From: Rhexocercosporidium sp. MPI-PUGE-AT-0058
Taxonomy: Eukaryota > Ascomycota > Leotiomycetes > Helotiales
Direction of reading: 5' to 3'
Assembly: GCA_020746875.1 (NCBI GenBank)
Contig: JAGTJL010000015.1
Span: 248,001 to 312,000, forward strand
DNA length: 64,000 nt
Both the position numbers and the translations under genes were made by a program. The notes under the pieces were generated by a model. That model saw only the letters and a list, made by a program, of their open reading frames with translations. It was not told where the DNA came from and did not search any database. Numbering within the stretch: position 1 is the first letter of the stretch; each line of letters starts with the position of its first letter. Positions 1 through 13,750 of this stretch are shown here, in pieces.

Positions 1-538
1 CGCAGGACACTCGCCACAACTGTTTAAGAACTCAAGTCATCCTTGACCAGAACTTGCCCTGCCGCTTCATCTCAAATATAGAGCCTGGTGGTCTGTGAAC
101 CCTCACCCCGAAGGTATCGACTCTTTTCGGCTACAATACGCGTTCTGAAGCACGCCCAGAACCCAAAAGTCTGTCTGACTGATCCACCATAGATCCCACT
201 GTGGAGGGATCTGGACAGCCTTATCTACTTAGGGATCGGACCCAAATTACTACGTTGGGACGAGCAGCTTTCACACTTCTTATACACTCCTCCAACGCTC
301 CAGAAAAACTTCATCACCCTTCGTTCATCATTTCTCGGCAGGCTTCGACTACATACACCAAACCTGCCTTCGATAGGCCATATGTTCTCCTCTGGTCAGT
401 GATCAGCCATTACTCTCAGCAGCCCTCACTTTCGTTCATTTCAAGGCTCGAGATACCAACACTCGCTGGCCTCCTTTCAGCCCTGACCAGAGCTCTGAGC
501 TTCCAATATTACACCACTGGGCCACCAACGTCCACGAC
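1..538. other. Upstream region of homeobox gene
   Basis: No gene is supported here. An open frame from 201 to 791 overlaps the homeobox gene out of frame and has no recognisable domain. The stretch most likely holds promoter and 5' UTR of the homeobox gene. Confidence 0.5.
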
Positions 539-2786
539 TTGTTGTTGCATCAGCAAAAGCCACAAATTCTTCTCTCAATGCTTGTCACACGGCCATTCGA
601 TTCAGGACGGAACACTTGGTCTTCCAGCAAGTTCGAGGCCTTATATCAAAACATCGCGTCTCCCCGCATGTCGAACTTTGATCCATTGCCCGCGCAGCCA
701 GACTGGCGAGAACAATTCTCAGCTTTCCCTCTCCCCGGGGAGAATGGCTTACTGCAGCCATCATTCGATCAAACTAGTACCTCGAACATAACGAACAATA
801 GCCGGATTCAACACTCCGGGAGCGAAAGACCAGCTCTAGAGCACAGACACAGTCTAGGACCATTACCACAGGAAACTCAGCCATCACCAGTCATAGATAG
901 GCCAGACTCGGCCTCTGGGGATTGCATTCATCCAGCAAACAATCAGATTCGCGATGACTCCCTCGTTTCCACTGAATCTACTGCGTTGTCGCTCGGATCA
1001 CTTGGATCGAACCCACTTAGCTCTGCATCAAGCGCACCGATACAACAAGGCACACTAGCCAACAACGAAAACGGAGGTGCTGATGGGGGAGTCAAAGACG
1101 AGGATGACGAGCTTGATGATGACGATGATATGATTGATGCAGAAGTTGAGGAAGGAGCTCCGCCGCAAACGGCTGCTGAGCGTCGGGCGGAGCGCAGAAA
1201 GATGAAGAGATTCAGGTAGGACCACACCTGTTCCCGAGCTTAAATCATGCCCTAACCGTGTGTCAGACTTACACATCAACAAACTCGGTTTTTAATGAGC
1301 GAATTTGCAAAGCAAGCGCATCCCGATGCAGCGCACCGCGAGAGGCTCTCTCGCGAGATCCCTGGTTTGAGCCCTCGACAGGTCCAAGTCTGGTTCCAAA
1401 ACCGGTAGGACCATCACTCTCGCGCTTTGGATGATAAAGCTGACGCAAAACAGACGCGCGAAGATAAAGCGATTGACAGCAGACGACCGGGAGCGCATGA
1501 TGAAGATGCGTGCTGTTCCAGACGATTTTGACAACGTGCAAGCTCTACACTCCCCCTACGGTGCAGTTCATGGCGTTGGAACACCGATGCAATCGCCAGT
1601 CGACTTCGTCCCAGGCTATACCGACCATATGATGCGACCACTCATGGTGGACACGATGAGGAGGACCGAGAACGATGACCATATGTCGCCTACTGGTCTC
1701 AGCCCAGCTTTCGGCCATGTTGGATTTGCTGGAGGTTCGATGGGATCTCCTGACATCCTCTCTCCTTTATCATTGAATTCCCAGGACCGATACTATTCGA
1801 GCCATCTTTCCAGCCCCATGAGCACAGGACCTCGAAGTTCGAACCCGTTTGATCGCCAGAACAGCTACCAGGCACTCTCTCACTCGAGACAACACGTTCG
1901 GCCCCTTCAACCTTTGCAACTTCGCGAAACGATGTCACGAGCAAGATCTGATACTATTCAGTCGCCCTTGAGGTCGAGCATGTCGTGGAAAGGGGAGACA
2001 CTAGACTACAATAGTTACCAAACGGGGCAACCTAGTCCCCAATTGAGTGGTCGCCAGCAGTCTGTGTATCAGCCCGAGCAAATGAGCAATAGCGCCGTCA
2101 ATGCGCACCAGTTCGATGGAAATTCCTACTCAAGTTCGTCTCAAAACGAAATCCAAAACGGGTTTCAGCCCCTGAAGAAGATCTCACGTGCTAACCTGCT
2201 CACAGATTCGCACATCCAAAGCTCACCAACTCATATGACATATCCACCGTCACACAACGGGTCTTCTTCTTCGATGTCGCGGCTCCGCGCTTCGTCGGCG
2301 GCTTTCCCACCAGGGCTGGATCTCCGAGCCCAATATCGCGCCATGCCGAACCAGAACCACTCGCCACAGGGCATCACTCCCCGCAGTAGCTCTTTCTCTC
2401 ACGCCTTCACAGGCGGTTATGCAAGCGCGCCATTGACCGCGCCTGTGGATTTCTCTCTCCCACGAACTCCTGTTGACGGAACGCATGGGAACAGGGACTA
2501 CAACATCCCACAGCTTTCTGCCCCCATGGCTCCACCGCAAGACTTTTCAAATGCGTACAACTCAAACCTCAGTCCTGTTCGCGCTCAACAGAACGATAGG
2601 GACTTTGGTCAGGGACAAAGCAATGGAGACCACAGTAGCCAAGGTCAAAGCCAGGTCGACGAGCAGCAACAACGACAGCAAGTGAGAAACAACGACGATT
2701 CATCATATCTGAGACCAGTGGGATACGAGACTGGACAAAAGCGCAAGAGGAGTTTTGAGATGCCCGAGACTTTCGAGAGTCCATAG
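539..2786 (+). CDS. Homeobox (homeodomain) transcription factor
   Basis: Nuclear DNA-binding regulator. Exons are 539-1215, 1267-1404 and 1454-2786, giving 715 residues. The homeodomain is assembled across both introns at about residues 218-280: a basic arm (RRKMKRFRLT), the helix 1-2 region (FAKQ, AHRERL) and recognition helix VWFQNRRAKIKR, so the invariant W-F-N-R residues are present. An acidic run (DDELDDDDD) precedes it. The long C-terminal tail is Ser/Gln/Pro-rich and probably disordered. A second in-frame ATG at 668 would give 672 residues and could be the true start. Both introns (51 and 49 bp) lie inside the homeodomain. Homeobox factors of this architecture control conidiation and development in other Pezizomycotina; that role is inferred here, and I do not assign a gene name. 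Confidence 0.93.
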
Positions 2787-4298
2787 AAAGAAGGGTTGAG
2801 CTACGAGCCGCGGTGGAAGTGAAACCTAAATTTGCCAAGGCCGCAAGCGAGTTTTCTTTCATGCCTTCCACTGTCACTGCCGCACCAACGACAACGATCA
2901 CACGAATTCACATTTCTTGCAAACTATCAGCTCTGCTTTGCTCTACCTTCAGAGTTCTTTTTTCTTATGCATCCTGGGAGAGGAGTTTTGTTTCGCGCTA
3001 TATCCCAACAACGACGATTCCAAACCAAACTTTTTTCTTTTTCTTTTGGTCACGAAAGCATTAACCTTCGGCGTTTCGATCTCGACACTTACCACCACAA
3101 CAACACCGGGTTTTATTTATACCTACCAAAACCCAGAATAACACTACACTACTCCGCATCATTATCTTCGCCACTTCATCAACGACTCTTGCATCGTCCA
3201 GGAGTGCAGTACTTTGTCCCAGCTTTACTTCGACTACTCCCTACTTCTGGCCATACTACCGGCTTATATCACGCCAGATCTCTGAGACTGCCTAATTATC
3301 CAAGACTAGGATACATTTTGGGCGGATGGAAAGAAGATCTAGGGGGAATATACTCGACGCGTTTTTGATTTCCCTCGAGAAACCATTTTCTTTCTTCGAT
3401 TCTAACCAACTCGACACTCTTTTGACAATGCTCTATCTTCTACCCTTTACTTCTTCTCCTTATTGATGCAGTTGGTTGTATTAAGCCTATTCGCCTACAT
3501 ATCTCCTCTTTCTCCTTCTTGCTCTCCCCCATTTGGGAACAGCAGATAAAGAAGGAAATCAACAAGCGCGAATGAGAATTTCTTGAGTCTGCAATCTGGC
3601 TACGGGCTCGCTCGCCTGTGGACGGATGAGGAAGAAAAAAAATCTGGGTTCTATTTTTTGTGTATACTTTTCGAAATCAAATCTTCTTTTTTTTGTGGTT
3701 ATTTTTGGTTATTTTTGGAAGGAAGGAAGGAAAGAGCGGTACGGGCTGGCTCTTTCCTCTGGGCTGGGCTGGGCTGGGCTGAATACCATTATCCTGTTTT
3801 TTTCTCTTTGGTCCATTACCTTTTACATGTAGATAGTTTTAGTTCCTCGTCTTACTTACGAAATTTCCTATGTTCTGATGATGTCCAATACCCTAGTCTT
3901 TGCTGCCTCTTTGACTTTGAACTCTGACTTTTGAATTTTGACTTTGAGTTTTTACCTCTTCTTGGATGATGGTCTTTTTTTTGAGTGAGTAATTGATCGG
4001 TCAATTGGGCAAGGGGATGTTTTTTTGGGGCTCTTCTTTTTGGAGTGAACTGTGACTTGGGTGGAGACAAATTGTGAGTGGGCTGAAGGGAGGTTATGGG
4101 GAGCTGAGATCTGATGTGTAAGCTCAAAGGGCGAGCGGAGAGTTGGGTTCTTGGCTTTCGGAGGGAGATCTCGTGGCCATCAATAGTCATAGTAGAAGGG
4201 ACGGAGGCGTGCAATCCACAGTGCAGGTAGCTAGGTATTTGAGCGATCTTAATATATATATTTTCTTCTACTTGGTACATAGTCCCTGCTCGAGTGAC
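2787..4298. other. Long intergenic region, no gene supported
   Basis: About 1.5 kb of T-rich DNA between the homeobox gene and the convergent dehydrogenase gene, probably both 3' UTRs. It includes a small GGGCT x4 tandem run near 3761-3780. The frames at 3583-3927 (+) and 3852-4280 (-) are low-complexity and lack domains. Confidence 0.5.
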
Positions 4299-5428
4299 CT
4301 AGTAGTCGTAGAATCTGGTTGAAGTTAGCACATGCTCTCCACATTATTACATCTCAGAAGGATCCGATTAGCTTACCCTTTCCCACTCTTCTTGCCCAGC
4401 CAGCCTGCATCGACCATCTTGCCAAGCAGCACACTAGGCCTGTATTTCGAATCTCCCGTCTCCTCGTGCAAAACCTTCATAATGGCCAAACATGTATCAA
4501 TACCAATGAAGTCCGCCAATTGCAACGGGCCCATAGGCACATTCGTTCCGTTCTTCATGATCGCATCAATATCATCTCTGTTCCCCACTCCAGTCTCCAA
4601 GCAGATGATGGCCTCGTTAATATACGGCATCAAGATCCGATTCGCGAGGAAACCAGGCGAGTCCGCAGATTGCGAAGGGATCTTGCCCATTGCTTTGCAG
4701 AACGCAATCGCCGTATCGATAGTCGACTGGCTAGTCTGCAAGCCCGTGATGATCTCGACGCCTTTCTGGATGGGCACCGGGTTCATGAAATGCGTCGAGA
4801 TGACCCTCGAGCTAGCACTTGTATCTGTTGGGTCCTTGGTTGTCGAAGCCGCGATCTTCGTTATGGATATCGAGGACGTGTTGGTAGCGAGGATAGCATG
4901 CGGAGGACATATCTGTGCTAGGGAGGAGAAGATGCTGAATTTCAAGGAGGGGATCTCGGGCACGGCTTCGATGACGAAGTCTACTTCGGAGAGGGAATCC
5001 ATGGTCGTGGAGGGCCTGAGCAGCTCGCGGATGGTGTTGGATTGGGATTGTGTGATGCGCTGCTTAGAGACATCTTTGGCGAGTAATTTGTCTATGGGGG
5101 GTGAGTTGGTGGGGTTTTTGGGTGGTAGTGGGGGAGGCATGACGGACCTGCGAAGGCAAGGCCTTTGTCTATTGATGCTTGGTTGGTATCTACTAATGTG
5201 ACAGGTACGCCAGCCCTTTGCGCAGCTACTAATGCTATTCCCAAGCCCTGGATTTGTATCAGCCAGTATGCTCGACGAGATAGATGCTGAAATGGGTAAT
5301 ACCATCTGTCCAGCTCCGACGACACCAAGCCTCTTAACTTCTTGCGCCGCAAGCATTGGGCTTGAACTGAAACATCTCGTGTGGCGGAAACCCTGCGCCA
5401 GGTTCCTTCTCAGTGCCGGTGTGATCAT
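4299..5428 (-). CDS. 3-hydroxyacyl-CoA (3-hydroxybutyryl-CoA) dehydrogenase, mitochondrial
   Basis: NAD-dependent oxidation of 3-hydroxyacyl-CoA in beta-oxidation or butanoate metabolism. Exons (minus strand) are 5303-5428, 5148-5247, 4377-5091 and a tiny last exon at 4299-4314, giving 318 residues. The start follows an Arg/Ser-rich leader (MITPALRRNLAQGFRHTR...) typical of mitochondrial import. The Rossmann motif GVVGAGQM/GLGIAL is split by intron 1. Further landmarks are FVIEAVPE, ATNTSSISIT, STHFMNPVP (containing the catalytic His) and SPGFLANRI, then the C-terminal domain with GPLQLADFIGID. The 16-nt last exon supplies the conserved KGFYDY ending; without it the frame would stop at an intronic TAA. 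Size matches the family (about 290-320 residues). It is divergent with TOF1 over 257 bp. Confidence 0.93.
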
Positions 5429-5685
5429 TTTGTCGATTGAAAGCTGTGAAGAGGAGGATATGAAAAAGAAGAGGTTGTGAGAGTGAAGGATGGATGTTGA
5501 TGTTCCCCAGATTAAGCTTGCCGAGGTCTAGCTTAGCTTCGGCTCAAGAGATGCGGTTCGCGGAAGCGCTAAAGAATCTAAGACATGGGCTGACAGGGGT
5601 TCGCGTCGCTGACTTTAGATACGCGTAAAGCGGTTTTCTGAGTATTTACACAATTTTGTACATTTCGAGCAACCAGCAACGCATC
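5429..5685. promoter_or_regulatory. Bidirectional promoter between dehydrogenase and TOF1
   Basis: A 257-bp gap separates two divergently transcribed start codons (5428 minus, 5686 plus). It must hold both core promoters. No individual site is claimed. Confidence 0.6.
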
Positions 5686-8600
5686 ATGGAATTGGCTGAT
5701 GGAAAAAGAGATGTCGTCGACCCAGAGGTCAGGGCTTATGTTTCGAGTCTTGTTACGGCTGTAAGTGGTGCTTCTTCGCTGTGTTGAGATATTGGGACTG
5801 ACAAACGCGTCTAGTTGGGAGGAAGTGGTGCCGATGAAGATGGAAGATACATACTCGGAGACGATGCGCTGGCCTGTCTGCGCGATTTAAAGAAATGGCT
5901 GAAGCTCTACGATGAGAAAGCGAATCGATTGGACGTTGCCCGATGTCTGGCAGAGTCGAATCTCGTGGGAGGGGATCTGCTTCAGATTCTAGCGGCATGG
6001 CAAGAGAATGCTACGGAGGACAGACTGAAGTCGAAGATTGCCTTGGCATGTCTGGAATTACTGGTGCCGTTGACATGGCCTCTAGAGAAGAACACCCAAG
6101 AGATGACGATCAACCATCATCGACATATTCCGTACCTGCAGATCGCCCAGCTGGGATACAAGCGTTCGATTATCAACTTCGATGGAGCTAGGATCCTACA
6201 TACGGCGGTGAGAACTGCGCTGCCCTCGATGGCTGAGAATATGGGAGATCGGAGTACTAGGGATGAAGGTATCATCAAGTTATTGTTGTATTTCCTACGG
6301 AACATAGCGCAGATTGCACCCCCTCCGAATGTGCAATACGATGGCGACGAGGCTGAGATATCGAGATCCGCGACTATTGCCGCATTCGACTACCAGGATA
6401 TCTTCCATCTCCTTTTGACGGTCTCGTCTACGATGGGAGAGGACTTCAATACTCAGGATGTGGTGGTTATGGATATTCTCTTCCATTTGATCAAGGGAGT
6501 TGATATCGAGAAGTTGTTCATGGATGAGAAGAAAGCTAGCAACAGCAACATGAACGAGTTGGCGAATCTCAGGAAGAAGGAGGCTGCTATGCTGAGAGGA
6601 TATCAGAAAAATGCCCCAACCAGACATAACCGATTCGGCACCATGGTATGGATGCAACGAGAAGATGCTAAGATGACTACCATTTCTGGACAGGCGGCCT
6701 TACTGGATGGCACCAAGACCTTGGCTAAGATGGACAGTACGAAGAAGTTTAAGCCCCCAAGGAGAGCACTGAAAGGCGAGAATGGCCCACTGGACTTCGA
6801 TACACCGGTTATGCTAAACGCACAGGCGAACAAGCATCTCCGATCTTTCGTGGAAGATTTCCTTGACTCGGGGTTCAACCCACTTTTCAACAACATCCGT
6901 AAAGCCATCGATCGAGAAGCGGAACGGATTATGGAATACCACCCCAGACAGTTTTTCTTCCTCGTGTCCTGGTTCCTCGAGGCAGAACGGGTAAGAAGAC
7001 GGAACAAAAAGGTGTCGAAAAAGCCTACCGCACCAGAAGATCTGGATAGTTACTCGCTCGTCGCAACAGTTCTGAATCAGGAAATGTTTGTCACATTAAA
7101 CAGAACCATGGACTTCACATACGAGAACAAGTCGTGGCAGGATTTAAGTGCAGCAATGAAGTGCTTCACGCAGATTCTTCTCACTGTTCAAGAAATGTCA
7201 GAATCTTCTCTGGAGGAGGATCAGGAGATTTCTGAGAACATTCTCAACCGCATATTTTACGAGGAAACGACACACGACAGAGTTGCAAATATCACCCGGA
7301 CCTACAAAGACCAAGGATTTGGATATCTTGATTCTTGTACCGAACTTGCACACAACTACTTGCGAATCCTGGAACAGTACGCGAAACAAAATACGGACAT
7401 GCAAGTGAGATCCAGGAGGCGAGTGCGTAGGAAGAAGAAAGCTGCCAGATCTGCTGGGGAAGATGAACCGGACAATGCTATCGTGGATGAATCGGATGGG
7501 GAGGATGAAGCGAGGGCACAACGGGTGTCGAGTGAACGGAAATTCGACTTCAAACGCTTCAGTGCCAGATTCGTGACTCAGGGATGCGTCGATACATTCG
7601 TCACTTTTACAGCCTACTACAACGATCTCAAATCAGCACAACTTAAACGATGTCATCGATTCTTCTATCGTGTTGCCTTCAAACAGGAGATGAGCGTCAT
7701 GCTTTTCAAAGTCGACATCATTGCTCTTCTACACAAGATGATCAAAGGACCAGAAGGTCTGGATTCGCAATCTAGCTCTTTCAAGGAATGGGATGAGCTG
7801 GTCAAGCAGATCATAAGAAAATGCACGAAGAAGCTTCAGGAGCGTCCCGAATTGGTTGTGGAAATGTTGTTCTCCAAGATCAATAGCACGGCGCACTACC
7901 TCGAGTACGGATACGAGAAGCAAACTGTTTCTTCGAAGCCAAGAGCTGCAGCTGAGCTTGAGGTCAAGGGAGGAAGAGAATGGGAAAATCAGATCGGGGT
8001 TGTTGTGGGTGCGATGTTGGATAGGAATGAAGGAGAACATCTTCAATGGGCCAAGACACAACTTGTCTCGGCTGAGAGTGAGCGCAGGAGCTGGGAAGGT
8101 GCAAATGCAGCTATGCCCTCGGTTGAGAAGGATCCAGCTGCAGAAGGGGATGATATGCCAGTAGTTGAGGCTGAACAGCCCAAGCCACCTTCGATTTGTG
8201 AGTTGAAGCCTCCCCACGATAGTATTGCCCGAGCTGACATTCACGTAGTGGTGAAACCCGACAACAGTGCTCGGAAGATTGCCATGTTCAAGAATGGGCA
8301 TCTCCGACTTCTGATGACCCTGGTCGGATTCAGACGTGCTGGCGACGAGGATGACCCAGAGGGTTCTTGGCTGATTCCGTCAAGCTTATCGGCCGATCAG
8401 CTTAAGGAAGCACTTGATCTGGTAAAGAAGTTCGAGTTCAGCCCACCTGTTTTCGACGATGGGCAGGAGGCTGGAGACTTCATCAAGCGCAAGTCGGCAG
8501 GCACTGCCGCCCGCAAACGAGCAGTATTCGACGACGACGATGGAATCGATGACGATGAGGAGGAGGAAGAACTGCTCTTCGAGCCTGGTGGTCCTACGGC

Positions 8601-9366
8601 GAGAAAGTCTGATGCTCTGAAAGAGCTCAAGAAGAAGCGTAGGCTAAGGAGAAAGGAAGGCACAGAAGATCCTGAGGATGGCGAGGGCAATCGTCTGACC
8701 GAGGAGCAACTGAACGCCCGCGCCGAAGCACGGAGGCAGAGAGAACTGGAGAAGAATCGGAAGATCAAGAGTGAGATGTACGTTGTGGACAGCGAGGACG
8801 ATGAGGAAGCAGACGCCGCATTTTATGCCAAGGAGCAGGAACTCCGGGAACGCACGGATCTCATATTCCGTGAAGAGCAAGAGAAGATGCGGCAGAGGAA
8901 TAATATCGAAAAGATGAAGGACTTGCTTCATGTAGGCAAGGAGAAGGGGACCAAGAAGAGGCAGTCGAGCGCCATCACGGTGGACAGTGACAACGACGAA
9001 GAACTACTGTTGCCTGGAATAAGGTACAACAGGACGAGCGCTTCCCCTGAGCAAAGTGACGACGGTGCAGCGCGAGCAAGCGCAAGATCCTCGTCACCTG
9101 CTGGAGACGATGCCCTGGCTGAGTCTGAGGATGAAGCAACAGACACACCAATGTCAAGTCCACATATCCGACCTTCGCAATCGAAGAGGCGCAAAGTCTC
9201 TAAGGAAGTCAGTCCCGACTCTCCAGACCCGGAAATTATCAAAACTTCGGCAGCGATGGTGATTGATGATAATGACGATGACGATGAGGACGTTGCTCCT
9301 GTAGCGAGACCGGCTAGGCAGAGAACACGGGCTGGGTTTATTGTGGATAGTAGTGATGAAGAGTAA
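5686..9366 (+). CDS. TOF1: Topoisomerase 1-associated factor 1 (Tof1/Swi1/Timeless)
   Basis: Component of the replication fork protection complex with Csm3/Tipin and Mrc1; it stabilises stalled forks and helps checkpoint signalling. Exon 1 is 5686-5760 (25 residues, [15 protein letters not shown]...), intron 5761-5814, exon 2 5815-9366, total 1208 residues, the usual size for fungal Tof1. The N-terminal Timeless domain begins right after the intron ([40 protein letters not shown]) and the conserved helical region runs to about residue 550. The C-terminal third alternates basic and acidic tracts ([21 protein letters not shown]; later DNDDDDDEDV) and ends in SSDEE. Several KRxK-type stretches could be nuclear localisation signals. 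The first exon was chosen because its ATG splices in frame to the family's N-terminus; the downstream exon has no ATG at the expected place. Confidence 0.95.
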
Positions 9367-9800
9367 TAATGATCTGCTTCGGGAGGAGTATTAAGTATGG
9401 CATTGGACTGGGACATGTGTATATCTAGGATTAGGAGGGAGGCGTTCATTGGGGTAGTATTCATTGAGAAATGAGAAATGTGAATTCCAAGCGCTAATTG
9501 CCCTGTAAGTTATGTAAACTAACATGACTAGAACTGAATATCCTACGCACTCCAGAGCTCAGACTTAATTGACACACTCAGGACATTGTCAAGGTATGAT
9601 TTATTTACTTTTTGTCTCCGAAAAAGAAGCTGCCAGCCTTACCTTCAGCCTCACGCTACTAAGCGAGAGATCTCGAACCTTTCAACCACAGTTTCCTCGC
9701 GCTCTGTCCTCTCAATGGTGCATTCACAATCACAAACTCAAAACCATGAGTATTCCATGAATCATTTCGAACCTCCTCTAAACTATCCGAATCAGACAAA
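9367..9800. other. Intergenic, no gene supported
   Basis: 434 bp between the TOF1 stop and the TAE1 start; probably the TOF1 3' UTR followed by the TAE1 promoter. Nothing distinctive seen. Confidence 0.4.
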
Positions 9801-10713
<913 letters not shown>

Positions 10714-11580
10714 AGATCCATGTTCATCGTGAGGGAAAAAATGCCCAGTCGGGGAAGAACGAGCACACCTTCACAGAAACCACAATTGGTTTTTAATCCG
10801 ATGATGAGATAAAACCTCAGCGACGCAAGTCGGTCTGGATGTAAGGAACGTATCAGGAAGCAGGTATTAGGACAGAGAGTCGCAACAACACCTCAGAACG
10901 CACAGTATGCGGCAAAAAACGGTGGCAACTTGGGCAGATTTGGTAGAGAATGCGACACATATTCGAATGGAGAACGTATCCTGCAAGTATTGACGCAGTG
11001 AAACGTATATGATTACAGACCGCTTGGTTCTTGGAGCTTTATGCGATGCGTAGCTCTCTTCCTATCCTGCGACGTCCAGATTTCAGAAGCCTTGCTGTCG
11101 TCTTCTCCACCAATTCCTAATCGCAACCGTTTCTCTACAATCCCAATTTTTGTCACTTTCTGAACATTTCATTTGGTCTTGAAGCGAGGGACACCCATCG
11201 TAACCGCTCCAATCGCGAAAATATTTTGAGGTGGTGGCCCGACCGATCAGCCAATGCATTCAATTGGAGGCAATCAGGATAAATCCAATCGCCCAAGTCA
11301 GAGACTCGTGGTGGTTAACTCGCCGCATAGGTGCACTGTGCACTCTGCAATGACAATAGGATGTTCTACAATAGCACCAAGATGGGTTGTTGGGTATCTA
11401 TTGAGGTTTCCTCGCTTAACATTGTGCTTCACAGGATGACAACAAACAATAGCAAAGACATCGTCCCAGAAGAAACCTCCACCCTACAAATTCATTTTCT
11501 AAATCTCAATTACCGTTCCTTTTTCTTTTTTCCTTTCTTACAACGAAGCTACACAATCCAAATTTGACATCAAAATCAAA
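10714..11580. other. Intergenic, no gene supported
   Basis: About 870 bp with no open frame carrying a domain. The 5' UTR of the next gene probably starts in the pyrimidine-rich stretch near 11500-11580, whose ATG sits in the context ATCAAAATGG. Confidence 0.4.
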
Positions 11581-13477
11581 ATGGCTCGCCCTTCTGTACA
11601 TCCCGTCGACATCGATACCCCCAACGTCGCTTCAGAATCCGGAGAGACCGAAGCTCACCAAACATCAATCACCACAAAGAAGAAAATGGCCGCTATAATG
11701 GCTTCCGAGATTGCGCATCGATTGGAGGACATTTTGCAGGTCGACTTTCGGACTGCTCTGGAAGCAAACCTAGATACACCTCTGAAAGTCATATTGGAGG
11801 CTGCTTGGATCAAGCTTTTGTCAAATTTTGACAAAGCTCCTGTGCCTGAGTCTGAGACTGTGGAACAAGAATCATTAATGGAGAATGTTAGTATTTCGTT
11901 GTCCCTACTCGAGACTGCTGTTTCTAACTGTCAAATAAGGTTGAGGCGGAAGCCAGTACAACATCTGAGCCTGAGCCTGGGCCTGGGCCTAAACCAGAAG
12001 TGGAGGAGAGAGCGGCAACAGTGGAAGCTGTAAGTACTTCGTGATCCCTTCCAAAAATTGCTTTCGCTCATTATGAAAACCAGTTTGACACTTTGGATGA
12101 AGTTATCGCTGCTGAGCCTGGGCACCAAGCCGAGCCTGAACCTGAGACTAAGAACGAGGAGAGAAATTCAACAGTGAAAGAGGTCAGTTCTCCGTGCTCC
12201 TGCTCAAGATCGTGGGCACTAAACATCGAAACTAGGTTGGGGTGTTAGATACCTCCTTCCACTACTTATTTGAAGATAATGAGGAGGATGCTCCGTCCAG
12301 TCTTGCCATCATTGTTGATGATGACGCCGCTGTTGACGAGGAATATGAGGAAGATGCTCCATCCGGTCCCGCGATCATCATCGACGACGACATCATTCTT
12401 GACGAGAAGGAGAATCCAAAGGTCGCTATACTCACTGTCGAGGAGCAAATTGAAGAAGTGAAGGAGAAACTCGCGGAGAAACGAAGCGAACTCCAAGCGA
12501 CACTCGCCAAGATCTCCGAGAACAGTAATCGCATTCTACAAATGGAGGCTTCAGAGAAGCGCAAGAGAAGCGATAAGGTGGATTGTTCTAAAGGGGTCCC
12601 TCCAAAGAAGCCCCAAACCTCAACTTATCGCAGACCCAGCACAAGGAAGGAAGCCAAGCCAAAGGTGCCGAAATTCAAGGCCCCTAAGACTACTCGCAGA
12701 CCTAGAGTGGCTTCGAACATCCAGAAGAAGTCCTTCGCGGGCAGTCTTGAGGATCAGGTGCAAACCGAAGATCCAAAAAATGCCTCAGGTGATACCTATG
12801 ATGCTGGAACTGTGTTTGACTTTTCAACTCCTCCTGATGGTTGCCCTCAATACCAATCCAGTCCAGGAGCCCCAGTCCAGAATGATTACTATTTGAATAC
12901 CCTTGAATGTACTCCAGCCACCGAGAGACAATTCGACCAGTCGATTCCTGCTGATACCTTTTCTCAATTCGATTTCGGCACCGAGATCAAAGCTGAGACG
13001 CAGAATAGCTACTCCACAAACGAGTCTGGCTACACTCAAAATACCAGAGGCCAATTCTACCAGTCTGCTTATGACACAGGCTATCCTCAGTTCCCCTTCG
13101 TTCCCGCGGCCCAGGCACAAGGCCCATTCTCCTCGGACCTCCAAAGCTATTTTCAAAACGTTGGAAGTCGATTCACTCAAACGAGTTCTGCCAACGGCTA
13201 CTATGATTACTCTTCCGGTCTTGAGTCGCAACCACCAGACACATATACGCCAAGCCTTTCTGAAGATTATTCACAATACTCGTCTGGTCTTCAGTCGAAG
13301 TCGCAGAACGCATATATGTCAAGTACTCCTGGCTATCGTCAAAATATCGGACATCAACCTTACCAGTCAACTCCCACCGATGGCTACCCTCACTACTTCG
13401 ACTGTCAAGAGGAGCAATCCACCATCAACACATCACTTTCTGGGCCGGAGCTAGGTTTACAGTCCCCAGGGGGGTAA
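11581..13477 (+). CDS. Orphan disordered protein with Tyr/Gln-rich tail
   Basis: Function not recognised. Exons are 11581-11886, 11940-12029, 12084-12182 and 12236-13477, giving 578 residues; all four exons join in phase 0. The N-terminal 100 residues look helical (IMASEIAHRLEDILQVDF). Exons 2 and 3 are Glu/Pro-rich and resemble each other. Exon 4 begins with a duplicated acidic motif (EEDAPSSLAIIVDDD and EEDAPSGPAIIIDDD). A predicted coiled coil follows (VEEQIEEVKEKLAEKRSEL), then a basic Lys/Pro-rich stretch, and finally about 200 residues of imperfect Tyr/Gln/Ser-rich repeats with a prion-like, low-complexity look. The three introns are 53, 54 and 53 bp and look related to one another (see findings). 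Acidic-basic patches plus a coiled coil would fit a nuclear or RNP-associated protein, but this is only inference. Confidence 0.75.
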
Positions 13478-13750
13478 TCCGCCAGCAACACGGATCTATC
13501 CGAGCCCGAGTCTCTTTACTGATCCCTCGAGGAGCAATTCGCCGACAACACAAAAATTTCCGAGGAAGATTCATCATTTGGGGAAGTTGGGTGCATTTTG
13601 CGAGAATGCCTTGAGTATTGAGTATAATCCCATCTACATTTAAAGTCGATGAAGGCATTTTTCATTTCAGAGCGCTGAGTCAGAGTCAACACATTTGAAG
13701 AGAAGCGGCTTAGAATTCTCTGTCTGAACAGATAAATAAAAAAGTTCCCT

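Noticed and set aside
201..791. 196-codon open frame upstream of and overlapping the homeobox gene
   Set aside because: It has no domain, overlaps the homeobox coding region in another frame, and has pyrimidine-rich leader-like composition.
3852..4280. 142-codon minus-strand frame in the homeobox 3' region
   Set aside because: Low-complexity Lys/Ser/Pro composition caused by T/G-rich UTR; no domain and no plausible promoter space.
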